Source: Prostheceraeus crozeri (Eukaryota; Platyhelminthes; Polycladida; Euryleptidae). From it: DNA of 64,000 nucleotides. A program made the position numbers and the translations under genes. The stretch is from contig CAJQUW010011511.1 of the NCBI GenBank assembly GCA_907163375.1, positions 62,001 to 126,000 of the forward strand, given 5' to 3'. The notes under the pieces are model-generated. The model ran no database searches, had not been told where the DNA came from, and worked only from the letters and a program-made list of their open reading frames with translations. Position 1 is the first letter of the stretch. Every line of letters starts with the position of its first letter. Below are positions 1 through 9,456 of the stretch, piece after piece.

Positions 1-2980
1 AGAATTCTTTCATCAAGTTTTGTAAATAGTTCGCGTTTTTATCTACTGTTGATTTTACTCTTACTTTGGTTTTTGATACTGGTAACCATTGCATTGCTTT
101 CGTGTCTTCACATATTGTCATCGCTCGATTTGTATTGTTCACCGATTCTGCATGCAGCTTGTGAACCAATAAAGTTTATTATTATTATTATTATTGCTCA
201 AGTCTGAGGACATGTTTCTATTCAGTGATCACTTCCATGATAATCCTATCTTGTCTTGTATAACTCTTCTACTTGTGTGTCAAATGAAATATGTTTAACA
301 TGAATTCCTTCTGCTAGTTTCGAGATACTCGAGAAAAGATATGTAGACTTGGATCTCAAACTAATCTAGGATAGGAAGACTTATACTCGAAACGATTTAT
401 GAGAGAGCAATTTGGTTGCAACCAGAAATTAGGAAATATCCAATGAGCATTAAAAGATGTATAACTAACCAACCGATAATTGAGCAAGATTCTATGAAAA
501 TAACTAAACCACATAGTGGTAGAAAGTTTACAGAAGAATAGAGTTTTTACTTAGTAGCATGAAATATTCTATATAGGCCTGCATAGAGCAAGTGCATTGC
601 GTTATTTCAAGCAGCATCGATGAAACGCCATGCAGTAATTCAACAGAATTCAGAAATTATGTCTTATCTAAATATTTTGGATGAAGCTGAATCACAAATT
701 ACAAGCGATTACAATTTCCTCTTTCGTTTTCAGACTTAGAATTGCAGGTTTTCGAAAATACGCGAGCTCTGACCGACAAAAAATTTCGAAGAGACCTTGA
801 CGAAGTTCATGTGAAGAGCGCAAATTTTTGCAAATAATCACCTTTCCGAGTTGCCGAGGTCACATCGATTTGGCAACTCGAAAAGAACCGTTGTCTGTTT
901 TGGAACGCGTGTAGAACAGCTGGGACTGTCAGCTGCTTATCATTACACGTGATTCCATGTAGTGTGACGTTTGCATTCCAACAGCATAGATGTCATGCCC
1001 ACTCCAGCAAGAATCAAGAGACAAATTCAAACTCGCAATCGGCTGCATTAGTAGCTGCAAACTGGCACCTCCTAAAATAAAAAAAAACTGCATCCTGCTT
1101 TATAAAGCGCGACACACTAGAATTTTAGGATGTTGCGTGAAATATAATGTTGACATACTAAATAGAGCAATAACTCTAGTGCGCTAGCCTCTTAAAACGC
1201 TTTGGTTTAGGATTTTTTTATTAGTTACGAATAGTGTCCTGCTTTTGTGTGGGATTTAGGAGGTGCTGGCTTAGAGTGGTAAAAACGCTGCTTGAAATAA
1301 AAGCGCTGATTGAGTTAACAAAAGAAGAAGTAAAGAAGAGTTCGGTGAAGTATATATAATCAGAGTCAATGAGTGCTTACATTGTCCGGCATGACGTCAC
1401 ACTTGATCAAAAAGTGTTAACTATTGATCTATTGAGAGCACTTTCAAGGAGGGACCATTGTCTTTTACCGATGACCACAATTACTGCACATTATGAGCTA
1501 CGTTATGTGAAACATGATGATCAGACCATATAATAGAATGGAATCCGTGGATGAATGGATTTCCGCTATGTGTGTGAGACCAAAACATTGACTATAGCGA
1601 CTGGCTCTTGAGAGTGAGTGTCGAAAAGTCACAACACTGCGAATGACTGAGCCGCAGAATTAGATTGCTTAAGCGTCTCACTTTGCGAGAAATGCTAACT
1701 GAATTATTATTATTAAGTGGATAATTAACTGAATAACTAAATTATTAAGTGGGCAAATAGAAATTTTTAGTCGTGAGTCACTTGCGGATTGCTGTGAATT
1801 CCTTCAAAATGCTCCGACCGCCACGATTCCTTCAGATTCAAAGAATTCAGATCATTGCGCAAGTTTTCTCGATGATGTTGGATACTCCGATCATAATTAA
1901 AAAAGTTAGCAGGCGCACGAAAAAACGTTCACAAACTTCTCTGCAGAACTTGACATTGTCTGTGCCTCTTTGCTGTGTGATCCGGTTGATAACAGTCACT
2001 GAAACTTTGCACAATTTGGCGTGCTTAATGATGAATTGACTGCCCATTGTTCGAGTGCTATGGTATTATGTCAGCAGATTGTGCCATTTCATTAACGCTA
2101 CATGTTACAATGCTTCCTTTCTAGTCAAACAGAAGAAGAGACGACCTGTCTAATTCTATGTCTTCAACATTCATCAATTAGTAGCAGGTGACTTCTGTTA
2201 TATGTCAAGGGTCTGTTTTTGTCCGTTAATGTTTATCGTAGTTTGTGGTGGACTGAAGCCACTAAATTCAGACTATAACTTTGTCATATATATTGACTAT
2301 ATTACCATTTGTTTCCCCCTATCTACTGTCTACTGTATTATCTACTGTGATCACAAATTTAATGGCAAAATTTATGTTATCCGTAATTTTATTTGATAGT
2401 GTCGCGAGCGTTATCGTCAAGATTGATTGAAATCTCGCAATCGGTGCTTTCAGTAATCTATTCAAGCATGAGGAAATCGTCAACTATTCATTATTTATCT
2501 ATCATTTCGTTTTTGAAACAACAGCTTCTGTAGTATAGATAAAATATCCATGCAATCTGAAAAAATCTATAATGAAATATTTATCTCTGTCGCGAACGTT
2601 ACCATGTTAAATGATCTCTGTACACAAATGTATAGATAGCGTGAAATTGATATTTTGCACGCAATAGGTCGATGTCACGTCACATCAAACTGCATTTTCA
2701 GAATATTTAAAAAGAAGATCGAATCATAGAAAATGTTGGCATTCGATCGAGTTTTGCTATCAGATGTAGAGAACGTTAACGTGGTTTGGCCCTACTATAT
2801 ACCATGGGAAAGCATCTGCCAAAAAGGATGAAATTTATCAACACTCGTGGGTTCTGATTTTTGGATGTTGGGTCTTGGGAACCCAGAATGTAGGTCGTAT
2901 GATTAGCATTTTGCATCTTCTATATTTGAGGTTTGTCCTCATGCTTCACAATGATTTCTGAAATATATGCATTCAATTTT
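1..2980. other. Host DNA, no gene recognised
   Basis: I see no convincing coding sequence here. The open frames at 990-1187, 1773-2039 and 2202-2396 are short, unrecognisable and typical of chance. At 174-195 there is a (TTA)n tract after 'aataaag', resembling the 3' tail of the LINE that ends near 23262. At 847-880 the 9-bp arms CGAGTTGCC and GGCAACTCG form a small hairpin. At 1064-1269 a GCACCTCCTAAA segment recurs inverted and could mark a degenerate MITE. Confidence 0.5.
174..195 (+). repeat. (TTA)n microsatellite, LINE-tail-like
   Basis: A TTA trinucleotide run follows 'ccaataaag'. The LINE remnant ending near 23262 has a similar tail ('gaataaacgcc' then TTA repeats), so this is probably the 3' end of a 5'-truncated LINE. 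No coding part is visible before it. Confidence 0.45.
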
Positions 2981-3469
2981 CATCTTTTCTAAGTGACTTC
3001 TATGAGAATCTGGTTTGCCGATATTGGTTTGCGCTGGTTGTGTTCTGCTCTCGCTCTCGTCACTCGATGGACTTTGATGATTTGAGTGGTCTCTGGACGC
3101 TTTTCGGAACAGATTTTTATATCAGTGGGATCGTCTGGTCATTCTCTGTCTCTTTGCATCGCACATTTTCGTGCTGATTGAGGCGTTTCCAAGTATTTTT
3201 GATTTTGTGTTGCTGCTGATATTCTTGGATGATAATCGCTCATCGGTGGTGGAGTTTGACGGTCTCGCGTTGGTGGAATTCTATAATTTGCTGCTGGTCT
3301 ATTTATAGCACCTGACTTTGCCCGCCTGTGCAGCGCACAACGCCGGCGTGATTAGTGTCGCTTGTATTATCAGCTGATTTTCAACGTTATGAATACGTGC
3401 ATCGACTCCTATTCGGAAAATTTTCTTGGACTTCAACTGATCTGAACTGCAACTGTAGCTGAAGATTCG

Positions 3470-3570
3470 TGTTGTTGGAATAGCTGAGTGGGTATCCTGT
3501 TTGGCTTGCTGTCTGACACTTGTTGGTTCGAGTCCTGCTTGTGAAAGTTTTTCGGTCAATATTTTTCTAT
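3470..3570 (+). repeat. tRNA-derived SINE-like segment with pol III A and B boxes
   Basis: A box A-like TAGCTGAGTGG lies at 3481-3491 and a good box B, GGTTCGAGTCC, at 3525-3535, 33 bp apart. This is the internal RNA polymerase III promoter layout of tRNAs and tRNA-derived SINEs. I could not fold the flanks into an acceptor stem with a sensible anticodon arm, so I call it SINE-like and not a tRNA gene. It ends about 70 bp before the Polinton target site. Confidence 0.5.
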
Positions 3571-3635
3571 CAAATTATAGTGCAAAGTCAACGTCAAACA
3601 GGATCTAATTCTGCCATGAATGGATCTCCCGTGTG
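3571..3635 (+). pseudogene. Left part of the LINE ORF1-like segment split by the Polinton
   Basis: The sequence before the target duplication continues, in frame, with the sequence after the right end of the Polinton once the element and one GTTTCT copy are ignored. The frame on the left reads CHEWIS and continues on the right into a leucine- and glutamate-rich coiled-coil-like stretch. A stop lies only ~15 bp upstream on the left, so the left fragment is itself degenerate. Confidence 0.45.
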
Positions 3636-3641
3636 GTTTCT
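3636..3641 (+). other. Left 6-bp target-site duplication GTTTCT
   Basis: GTTTCT here directly precedes AGTAATGGGC, the outer end of the left terminal repeat. The same six bases follow the outer end of the right repeat at 21768-21773. Six-base duplications are the known signature of Polinton integrases. Confidence 0.95.
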
Positions 3642-4133
3642 AGTAATGGGCAAAAGACCGTTCCAGGACACCATAAAATTCAAAAAAATAGTATCTTTAA
3701 AAACGACATAAATTCATGAATTTGAACCCTTTTTCAGGTTTTTAAGACCTAAATACATGAATTTAGTCCATTCAAAAAGTACCATTTTTTCAAAAAATGG
3801 CATTTTTAAAAAAGACATAAATTCATGAATTTGAACCCTTTTTCAGGTTATGAAGAAAAAACCGTTTTGGAAAATACCCAATTTTTCAAATTTTTCAAAA
3901 TCTCAAAATTTGAGAATTATCACTTTTACTCCCAAAATCATGACCGTTCCAGGACACCGAAAATCATAAAAGTTAAGAATCTCAAATTTGAGAATTACAA
4001 TTTTTACCCCCCTTAAAATCATGACCGTTCCAGGACACCGAAAAAATCATAAAGTTAGTATTTTTAAAAACGTCTTTTAAATCCGTTTTTCAGGTTTTTA
4101 AAATATATCATGTGACTAATAATATTTCTTTAA
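3642..4133 (+). repeat. Left terminal inverted repeat of the Polinton (492 bp)
   Basis: The reverse complement of 21276-21767 matches this segment base for base with about five substitutions and no gaps by my reading. It contains internal direct repeats: 'catgaatttgaaccctttt' occurs twice, and 'gaccgttccaggacacc' occurs three times, once at the terminus. Such sub-repeats could be binding sites for the integrase or the terminal protein. A short open frame within it is mirrored in the other repeat and is not a gene. Confidence 0.95.
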
Positions 4134-4248
4134 CAGGTAGCGGTTAATGCAAAATGAAAACACATTCTTTTTTCTTTTTGAAATATTTTATTCAGATGTA
4201 TGTACAAGTAGTTTAGATTACAAAGTAAATATATGACAACTAGAAAAA

Positions 4249-4573
4249 TGTTTCATTCATAAACTGGGAATGGCATTCCCATTTTTCTATTGTTTCATAA
4301 AATGATTGTCAATACACGACACTACGTCAAATAATATGCTAGAAGTCACACAGTATAAGAAAAAATAAAGAAATGTTACATTTATAAGCTGCGAATGCTC
4401 ATTCCCATTCTCTTATTCCGTCTCACAAAATAAAATGTTAATGCATGCTACTCACATAATATAGCAAAGTCTTACAATATAAGAAAAAGCAACCACTGTT
4501 TCATTTATAAGCTGCGAATAGCATTCCCATTTTTCTATTCTGTTACATAAAATGATTGACAATACATACTACT
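4249..4573 (+). repeat. ~124-bp tandem repeat, about 2.6 copies, with internal palindrome
   Basis: Units begin near 4249, 4374 and 4497, spacing 125 and 123 bp. Each contains a variant of 'aagctgcgaatgcattccc'; in the first unit GGGAATG-G-CATTCCC is a perfect inverted repeat. The array lies just inside the left terminal repeat and runs into the 3' end of the minus-strand gene at 4569. It could be a 3'-end processing region or part of an origin; neither is shown. Confidence 0.85.
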
Positions 4574-5330
4574 CATTTTGTGTTTGGCGCTCCTGTATAT
4601 GTTGTGTCTCTAATTGCTGCGTTAGTCCAGTTGACATATCAGATGTTTGATTGGATTCTTGGGAAGAAAATATCCCTGAGCTAACTTGAAGCAACTGTTC
4701 CTCTTTTTCAAATTCAAAATAATCTTCAAAATACTTAAAGTTTTTGAAAACAAAGAATATACTTAAAGTACATGTTTGAAGCTTTGTGTTAGCTTGAGAA
4801 AGGCGATATAATTTTATCAAAAACGTTACATACCTTCTTGAGAATTTAATGTTATATTCACTCTCCAGCTTTTGAGTAAAGGCTACCATTGATAAATGTT
4901 CCATTGATTTTAATTTAGATATCACAAATCCTTGGCAAATAGCAATTGATAAGGAAGAATTATTGTGTACTTTTTCTTGATAAATTAGAGAATGTAGGGT
5001 TGTAACACAGTTTTGGATAGTGCATGTCGCCTGTGCACTCACGTCGAGCTGTCGTTGGATTAGTTGTCCTGATGAAAATGAGTTTCTTATTTCAGAAAAA
5101 ATCTCATTTTTCTTGTCTTCTTTTTCTGGTTTTATCTTCTTTTGAAAATAGAATTCATGATTCACAATAAGAGTTTTGAAAAAATCTTTCTTCTCATCTT
5201 TGATGAGTGGAAGTACTTGACCACAAAATTTGAGGAATTCGCGATGAATAGAAGCACTCATTTTTGTCACAGCTTCGATGTTTAGGTCACGGATAAATTG
5301 TAAACAGTCACAGTCTCGTAGAACGCTCAC
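4569..5330 (-). CDS. Unrecognised Polinton cargo protein
   Basis: The open frame is 253 codons if the upstream GTG is counted; the first ATG is at 5261, giving 230 residues. I do not recognise the family. It looks largely helical, with a lysine/glutamate-rich stretch (residues ~65-80 of the long form) and a C-terminal region with aromatic residues (YVTFLIKLYRL, then FKYFEDYFEFEKEE), ending in a Gln/Thr/Ser-rich tail. Unlike most other genes of the element it lacks the T-tract plus AAAA-ATG start and is less AT-rich, which suggests later acquisition. On the coding strand a CT-rich tract ending in CAG (complement of ~5393-5411) lies upstream and could be a splice acceptor for a spliced 5' end. 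Confidence 0.55.
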   Translation of the reverse strand: MSVLRDCDCLQFIRDLNIEAVTKMSASIHREFLKFCGQVLPLIKDEKKDFFKTLIVNHEFYFQKKIKPEKEDKKNEIFSEIRNSFSSGQLIQRQLDVSAQATCTIQNCVTTLHSLIYQEKVHNNSSLSIAICQGFVISKLKSMEHLSMVAFTQKLESEYNIKFSRRYVTFLIKLYRLSQANTKLQTCTLSIFFVFKNFKYFEDYFEFEKEEQLLQVSSGIFSSQESNQTSDMSTGLTQQLETQHIQERQTQNE

Positions 5331-5393
5331 AGAATGAATGCACGCAGTAAGAATGATATTGTAATATGTGGAATAATGGCAGCAGCTGTTTCT

Positions 5394-5409
5394 GAGAGAG
5401 AGAGAGAGA
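5394..5409 (+). repeat. (GA)n microsatellite
   Basis: A GA dinucleotide run. On the minus strand it reads as a CT tract followed by CAG, so it might act as a splice acceptor for the gene at 4569-5330. Confidence 0.7.
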
Positions 5410-5415
5410 ATCTTT

Positions 5416-5568
5416 ATGACCTTTGCCCCCAGCGAAGCGTCTAAAGTATACCCGCATTTATGGCGCTATTGTCTGCCACAAGCCGCAGCTGCTATCACTT
5501 CAATGTTCAACGTCAAACCAAGTCAAGCGAAACAAACTAAGATTAGCGACTTCTTCTGCAAAAACTAA
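5416..5568 (+). CDS. 50-codon ORF ending in a PIP-box-like peptide
   Basis: ATG at 5416 and TAA at 5566-5568. The last residues read SQAKQTKISDFFCKN, which fits the PCNA-interacting peptide pattern Q-x-x-(I/L/M)-x-x-(F/Y)-(F/Y) (here QTKISDFF) followed by a basic residue. C-terminal PIP boxes are known in replication proteins and in some pogo/Tigger transposases. The ORF could be a small viral peptide that recruits host clamp, the last exon of a spliced gene, or the tail of a dead transposase. Composition is closer to host DNA than to the AT-rich core genes. Confidence 0.4.
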   Translation: MTFAPSEASKVYPHLWRYCLPQAAAAITSMFNVKPSQAKQTKISDFFCKN

Positions 5569-5899
5569 TTAAAATGTGCAATAAGATGCATGACTTCCCA
5601 AAAAAGGATATTTTCCGTGGAATGAAGAGTAGTTTTTTATCCTCATAACATGTACGATTGCATCGGTATTGGGCAGTAGAGGTATACTGAAGTATACAAA
5701 AAATTCAATTGCTTATCTACGATTCATACTGGCAAACAATTCCTTTGTTCTCTCTCCCTCTTCGTCTCATCCTCTCCCAGAGCTTTTGGTCTGACTGAGT
5801 TCTTAGAAATATACGGCAAACAAACAACTGCGTATTTCTATTTAAATCAAAATTCAGAAGATTGTATTCAAAATATTTATTCAAAATATTTCTTTAAAA

Positions 5900-6595
5900 A
5901 TGGAAGAAACAAAAGTGGATGAAACCGCAAGAATATATCCTTCGTTATCATATGAACGTAGTTCTACTTTAATGGACATTGAAAAAATGAATAAAGAAAA
6001 ACACAAAGATAGAGTTAGGTATATGAAAGATAAGGAATCTCAATTATTATTAAGATTAGAGCATTATAAAAAATTAAGAAAGAGATGGACCAAAGTTAAG
6101 AATGTAACACAAGGAATTGGCATATTCTTAACAATAAGTTTAGGTGCTTTAACAATTGTTATATCTTCTGGTGTTTTAGTAATTCCAGTAGTTGCTACAG
6201 CTTTAACAGGTACGGGTGTTTTTGCAACTTCACTTGTTACAATGTTAGATAAATCTTTAATAACTAAGAAACGAAAATCATTAAAAACTAAGCATTTACA
6301 TATTAAAGAAGTCTATGATAAACTACACTACTACTTTCAAAGAGTATGTGATGATAATGTTATTACGTTAGATGAGATTGAAAAATTTGATCAAATAGCT
6401 AATGAAGTAAATCAAACCTTTCAATTACAGTCCGAAAAAGTTGATGATAAGAATAAACAGGATGGCAAAATTTCTAGTGATGGTAAAACTTTTACTGGTG
6501 GTAAAATTTCTAATGAAGAAAATGACAAAATTTTTTTAGAAGAGCTAAAAACTTTAAGCGAAAATTTAAGCAAAACTTTATTAAACAAAACTTAA
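5900..6595 (+). CDS. Predicted membrane-hairpin protein of the Polinton
   Basis: 231 residues; the start is preceded by TTTAAAA. Residues ~25-70 are a charged helix rich in Lys and Arg. Residues 72-115 are a long hydrophobic, Gly- and Val-rich segment that could form two membrane helices with a short turn. Residues ~120-180 are again charged and helical. The tail carries a short imperfect repeat (DGKISSDGKTFTGGKIS). I do not recognise the family. A hydrophobic hairpin flanked by coiled coils suggests a membrane-associated virion or assembly protein. The next gene on the same strand follows after ~120 bp. Confidence 0.75.
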   Translation: MEETKVDETARIYPSLSYERSSTLMDIEKMNKEKHKDRVRYMKDKESQLLLRLEHYKKLRKRWTKVKNVTQGIGIFLTISLGALTIVISSGVLVIPVVATALTGTGVFATSLVTMLDKSLITKKRKSLKTKHLHIKEVYDKLHYYFQRVCDDNVITLDEIEKFDQIANEVNQTFQLQSEKVDDKNKQDGKISSDGKTFTGGKISNEENDKIFLEELKTLSENLSKTLLNKT

Positions 6596-6716
6596 AACGA
6601 GAAAACTTTAAACGAAAAGATGTCAAACAACAAAGCAATAAAAAAATAATTTGTTCAGTAAAATGTTTTTGCTGTATTCCAATGTTACCACAAAATTCAG
6701 ATATTATATTTTAAAA

Positions 6717-7483
6717 ATGGATAAAATTAGAGCTGATAATTTTAAAAAAATAAAACAATTAGAAGATTTAATAAAACAAAGAAATATTATGAAAGAAAAT
6801 CATCTTCAACGTAGAATGATAAAAGCTGGTATTCAATCTGATATGTTTGAAAAAATGCAGCAAACCGAGCAAGTAAAAACTGATTTTGAAAAAACTATGA
6901 AACCATTTAAAACTCTTGAAAAAGAAAGTACAAATAATGATAAACAAATTGATATAACAGATCCAGAGCACAAAACTATATTAGATGACTATGGATTACT
7001 AGAATCAAACATTAATAAGAAATTACCAAAATCTATGCAATTTGAACATTCTATTTCATTTATAGATGGAAAAACAATACCTAGATTTAATCTGGGACAA
7101 AAAAAATATTTCCACAACCTTTTCGAGGTATAATTTTTTCACCAGATAAATCTCCTTTTAATTTAGATAGAAATTTTGTTAATCTTTTAAGAGGAGCAGA
7201 TTTAAATAATTATGCTGTAGAAGATCTCATAAAATATAAAGCTATGTTAGACAGAGTTGGTGCAGTAAAATCTCTTAGACGTTATAGACAATTAGAAAAT
7301 TTATTATCAACGGGAGTTAAAGTAGGGAAAGGTTTATCTGAAAAACAGAAAACAGAAACAGAAACAACCATATTTTTACCAGATGATCCACAAGAATTAC
7401 TAAATAGATTAAATATTTTAATATCCGCAATAAAAGGTCATAATTCTAGTTTCAATGAAATTCATGAAGAAGATTCTAAATGA
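6717..7483 (+). pseudogene. Coiled-coil Polinton protein, one frameshift
   Basis: The likely start is ATG 6717 (MDKIRADNFKK), preceded by TTTTAAAA; an upstream ATG at 6663 lacks that context. The first frame runs to a stop at 7131-7133. The second frame is open through the region of the break and continues to 7483. The switch falls at or near an A8 run at 7099-7106, so a one-base indel (real or a sequencing error) explains it. The product would be ~255 residues: a charged coiled coil at residues ~5-70, then a more globular part with conserved-looking aromatic and proline residues. Family not recognised. It lies between the membrane-hairpin and penton-like genes, so a virion role is plausible. 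Confidence 0.7.
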
Positions 7484-7615
7484 AGAGGATTATAAAAGTG
7501 TAGCTGAAATATGTTGTTTCTAATTTTTATCTATAATTTTTATTTATGATTTTTATCTATGATTTTTATCTACGATTTTTATCTATAATATTTATTCAAA
7601 ATTTTTAACTAAAAA
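7484..7615 (+). repeat. AT-rich tandem repeats before the penton-like gene
   Basis: A 16-bp unit close to 'gatttttatctatgat' repeats about five times between 7522 and 7590, then 'aaaatttttaactaaaaa' leads into the ATG at 7616. Similar AT-rich repeat tracts precede other genes of the element, so this probably contains its promoter. Confidence 0.7.
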
Positions 7616-8404
7616 ATGTGTTCAGCAGATTTAGACAAAATTAATAATCATTTAGAAAATTTGACAGAGATTTTGGGTTCATCAAAATTTAGTACGACGT
7701 TAAAAATTATAACAACTACTTCATCACACACTTGTAATTTAGAACCCATTCTTCATTTGGAACAAAATAAAAATTATCAAATTGCATTGACTAGTTTCTC
7801 TACATTTAACACTATTCAAAACGTTATCAAAGATGTGAATGATCAATTTAGATATTCTACTGATAAAGGCAAAACATGGAAAATATTGACTTTTCTTCCT
7901 GGTTCTTACGAAGTTGAATCAATATCAAATGAAATTAAGAGACATTTAGGTATACCATTTAAAGATAAGAAACAATTACATTTTGCAGTTGAACCGGCAG
8001 TTAATAAATTTTCTCTTACTTTAGACGAAAATCATCAAGTTGATTTTAATCATGATAGATCATTGTCAAAGCTATTAGGATTTAATAAACAAACCTATAG
8101 TCAAGGTTATCATTTAGGTGAGAAGATTCCAAAAATAACTGAAATAAATTCAATTGTTGTACATTGTGACATTATTGAAGGAGGATATATAAATGGTAAA
8201 TTGTCAAATTTAATATTCAGTTTTCCAGCTTTTACTGTACCCATTGGTTATAGATTAAATGTAATTCCACAAACATTAATATATTTTCCTATTACAAGAA
8301 AAACTATTAACAACATTGGCATTAGAATCACTGATGAAAAAGGACAAGAAATAAATTTTGGAGGTGAAGAGATTATGATAGATCTTTTGGTTCGGGAGGT
8401 ATAA
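7616..8404 (+). CDS. Penton-like minor capsid protein (predicted single jelly roll)
   Basis: 262 residues, start preceded by AACTAAAAA. The sequence alternates short hydrophobic beta-type segments with loops, as expected for a jelly roll; there is no catalytic motif. N-terminal ~20 residues are charged, then a beta-rich body with NYQIALTSFSTFNTI and a C-terminal NIGIRITDEKGQEINFGGEE hairpin-like region. In Polintons the penton gene commonly neighbours the packaging ATPase, which here follows after 86 bp. Length is close to known Polinton minor capsid proteins. The assignment rests on context and predicted fold and not on a diagnostic motif; in the virion it would occupy the five-fold vertices. 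Confidence 0.65.
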   Translation: MCSADLDKINNHLENLTEILGSSKFSTTLKIITTTSSHTCNLEPILHLEQNKNYQIALTSFSTFNTIQNVIKDVNDQFRYSTDKGKTWKILTFLPGSYEVESISNEIKRHLGIPFKDKKQLHFAVEPAVNKFSLTLDENHQVDFNHDRSLSKLLGFNKQTYSQGYHLGEKIPKITEINSIVVHCDIIEGGYINGKLSNLIFSFPAFTVPIGYRLNVIPQTLIYFPITRKTINNIGIRITDEKGQEINFGGEEIMIDLLVREV

Positions 8405-8490
8405 ACTCCCACGCGAAGCTAGAGAAGTTTAATTTTCTTCTTCTTTAGAAACAAAAATAAAAAAATAAAAATAAATTTTTTTATTAAAAA

Positions 8491-9258
8491 ATGAGTGAAC
8501 TACCTCCATTAAATAAAAAGAAACTTAAATTTAATCATCATCCAAATTTATCTAATAAAGTTTTGTCAGTTATTTGCGGAAGATCAGGTTGTGGAAAAAC
8601 GTATCTATTATTTAAAATTTTAACGACTCCAAATTTTTTGGATTATAACAATCTTATAATTTATACAACAACGGCAGAACAACCCGTCTATCAATTTTTA
8701 AAATATGTATTTGAAAATAATCTTAAAAAAACAGCAATTGCTTCATTATTCAAAGAATATGAAAAATCTGAAGATGAAGAAGAAATAAGTTCGTGGTGTG
8801 AAGAAGCAGCAAAAAATAGTCAGTTAGTAGAATCCAATAAAAATAAGCATATAAAGATACAATTAATAGATGATAGTGGTAATATGCAAGATCCTAGTAA
8901 ACTAGATAAAACAATGAAACATTGTGTAATTTTTGATGATTGTGTTAATGATAGAAATCAGTCAGTTCAGAGAAATTATTTCACAAGAGGTAGACATAAT
9001 AACTGTAGTGTATTTTATTTAACACAAAGTATGTATTCATTAGACGGAAGTGTTATTAGAAAGAATGCAAATATATTTATACTATTTTAAATAAATGCAA
9101 GAAACTTAAGTGATTTGTTAAGAGATTTATGTGTAAGAAATAAAGATGAATTTAAACAATCGTGTAACAATGCTTGGTCAAAAGATTATGGATTTATCAC
9201 AATTAATATTGATAAAAAAATTCATGATAGAGTTATCGAACAATTGTTATCTGACTAG
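8491..9258 (+). pseudogene. FtsK/HerA-type genome-packaging ATPase, one in-frame stop
   Basis: The frame from ATG 8491 (preceded by TTATTAAAAA) shows Walker A GRSGCGKT at residues 30-37 and a Walker B-like CVIFDD at 145-150, followed by TRGRHNN and a VFYLTQS strand, the usual order in the A32-like packaging ATPases of Polintons and large DNA viruses. A TAA at 9088-9090 interrupts the frame after residue 199. The same frame then stays open to TAG 9256-9258 with a plausible C-terminal domain of ~55 residues, so the gene is about 255 codons with one nonsense change. Its role would be ATP-driven loading of the genome into capsids. The true stop touches the hairpin element at 9258. Confidence 0.85.
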
Positions 9259-9295
9259 GCTTCGCCTCGAGGTGCTTCGCCCCGACTGAAAGTCG
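9258..9295 (+). repeat. GC-rich hairpin cluster after the ATPase gene
   Basis: Three small hairpins in a row: GGC-TTC-GCC, CGAGGTGCTTCGCCCCG (imperfect), and GACT-GAA-AGTC. They lie at the convergent junction between the ATPase (+) and polymerase (-) genes and belong to the dispersed palindromic family described in the findings. Confidence 0.75.
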
Positions 9296-9456
9296 ATAGA
9301 AGATTTGTTTACTGAGTAATAAAAAAATTTTATACTGAGTAATAAATAATAAAACTTTTATTCTAGACTGATTTAAATAATAAATTTTTTTTTTCTTGAC
9401 TGATTTAAATAATAAATTTTTGATTCTAGACAGATTTAAATAGTAATAAATAAACT
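9296..9456. repeat. AT-rich repeats at the ATPase/polymerase junction
   Basis: 'actgagtaataaa' occurs twice and 'gatttaaataataaattttt' occurs in about three variants. Both neighbouring genes end here, so the region probably holds their polyadenylation signals (several AATAAA on both strands). Confidence 0.65.

Larger units (their letters stand above)
5331..5899. other. Divergent intergenic region of the Polinton
   Basis: This 570-bp stretch separates the minus-strand cargo gene from the rightward gene at 5900. It holds a (GA)n tract at 5394-5409 and a 50-codon ORF at 5416-5568 (separate entry). The last 70 bp are very AT-rich and lead into the usual TTTAAAAATG start. Between 5569 and 5830 I see nothing else. 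Confidence 0.5.

Noticed and set aside
3470..3545. Functional tRNA gene with A and B boxes
   Set aside because: No acceptor stem or clear anticodon loop could be paired; the layout fits a tRNA-derived SINE.
3825..4016. 63-aa ORF duplicated in both terminal repeats
   Set aside because: It exists in both copies only because the repeats are nearly identical; content is low-complexity and lacks the start context.
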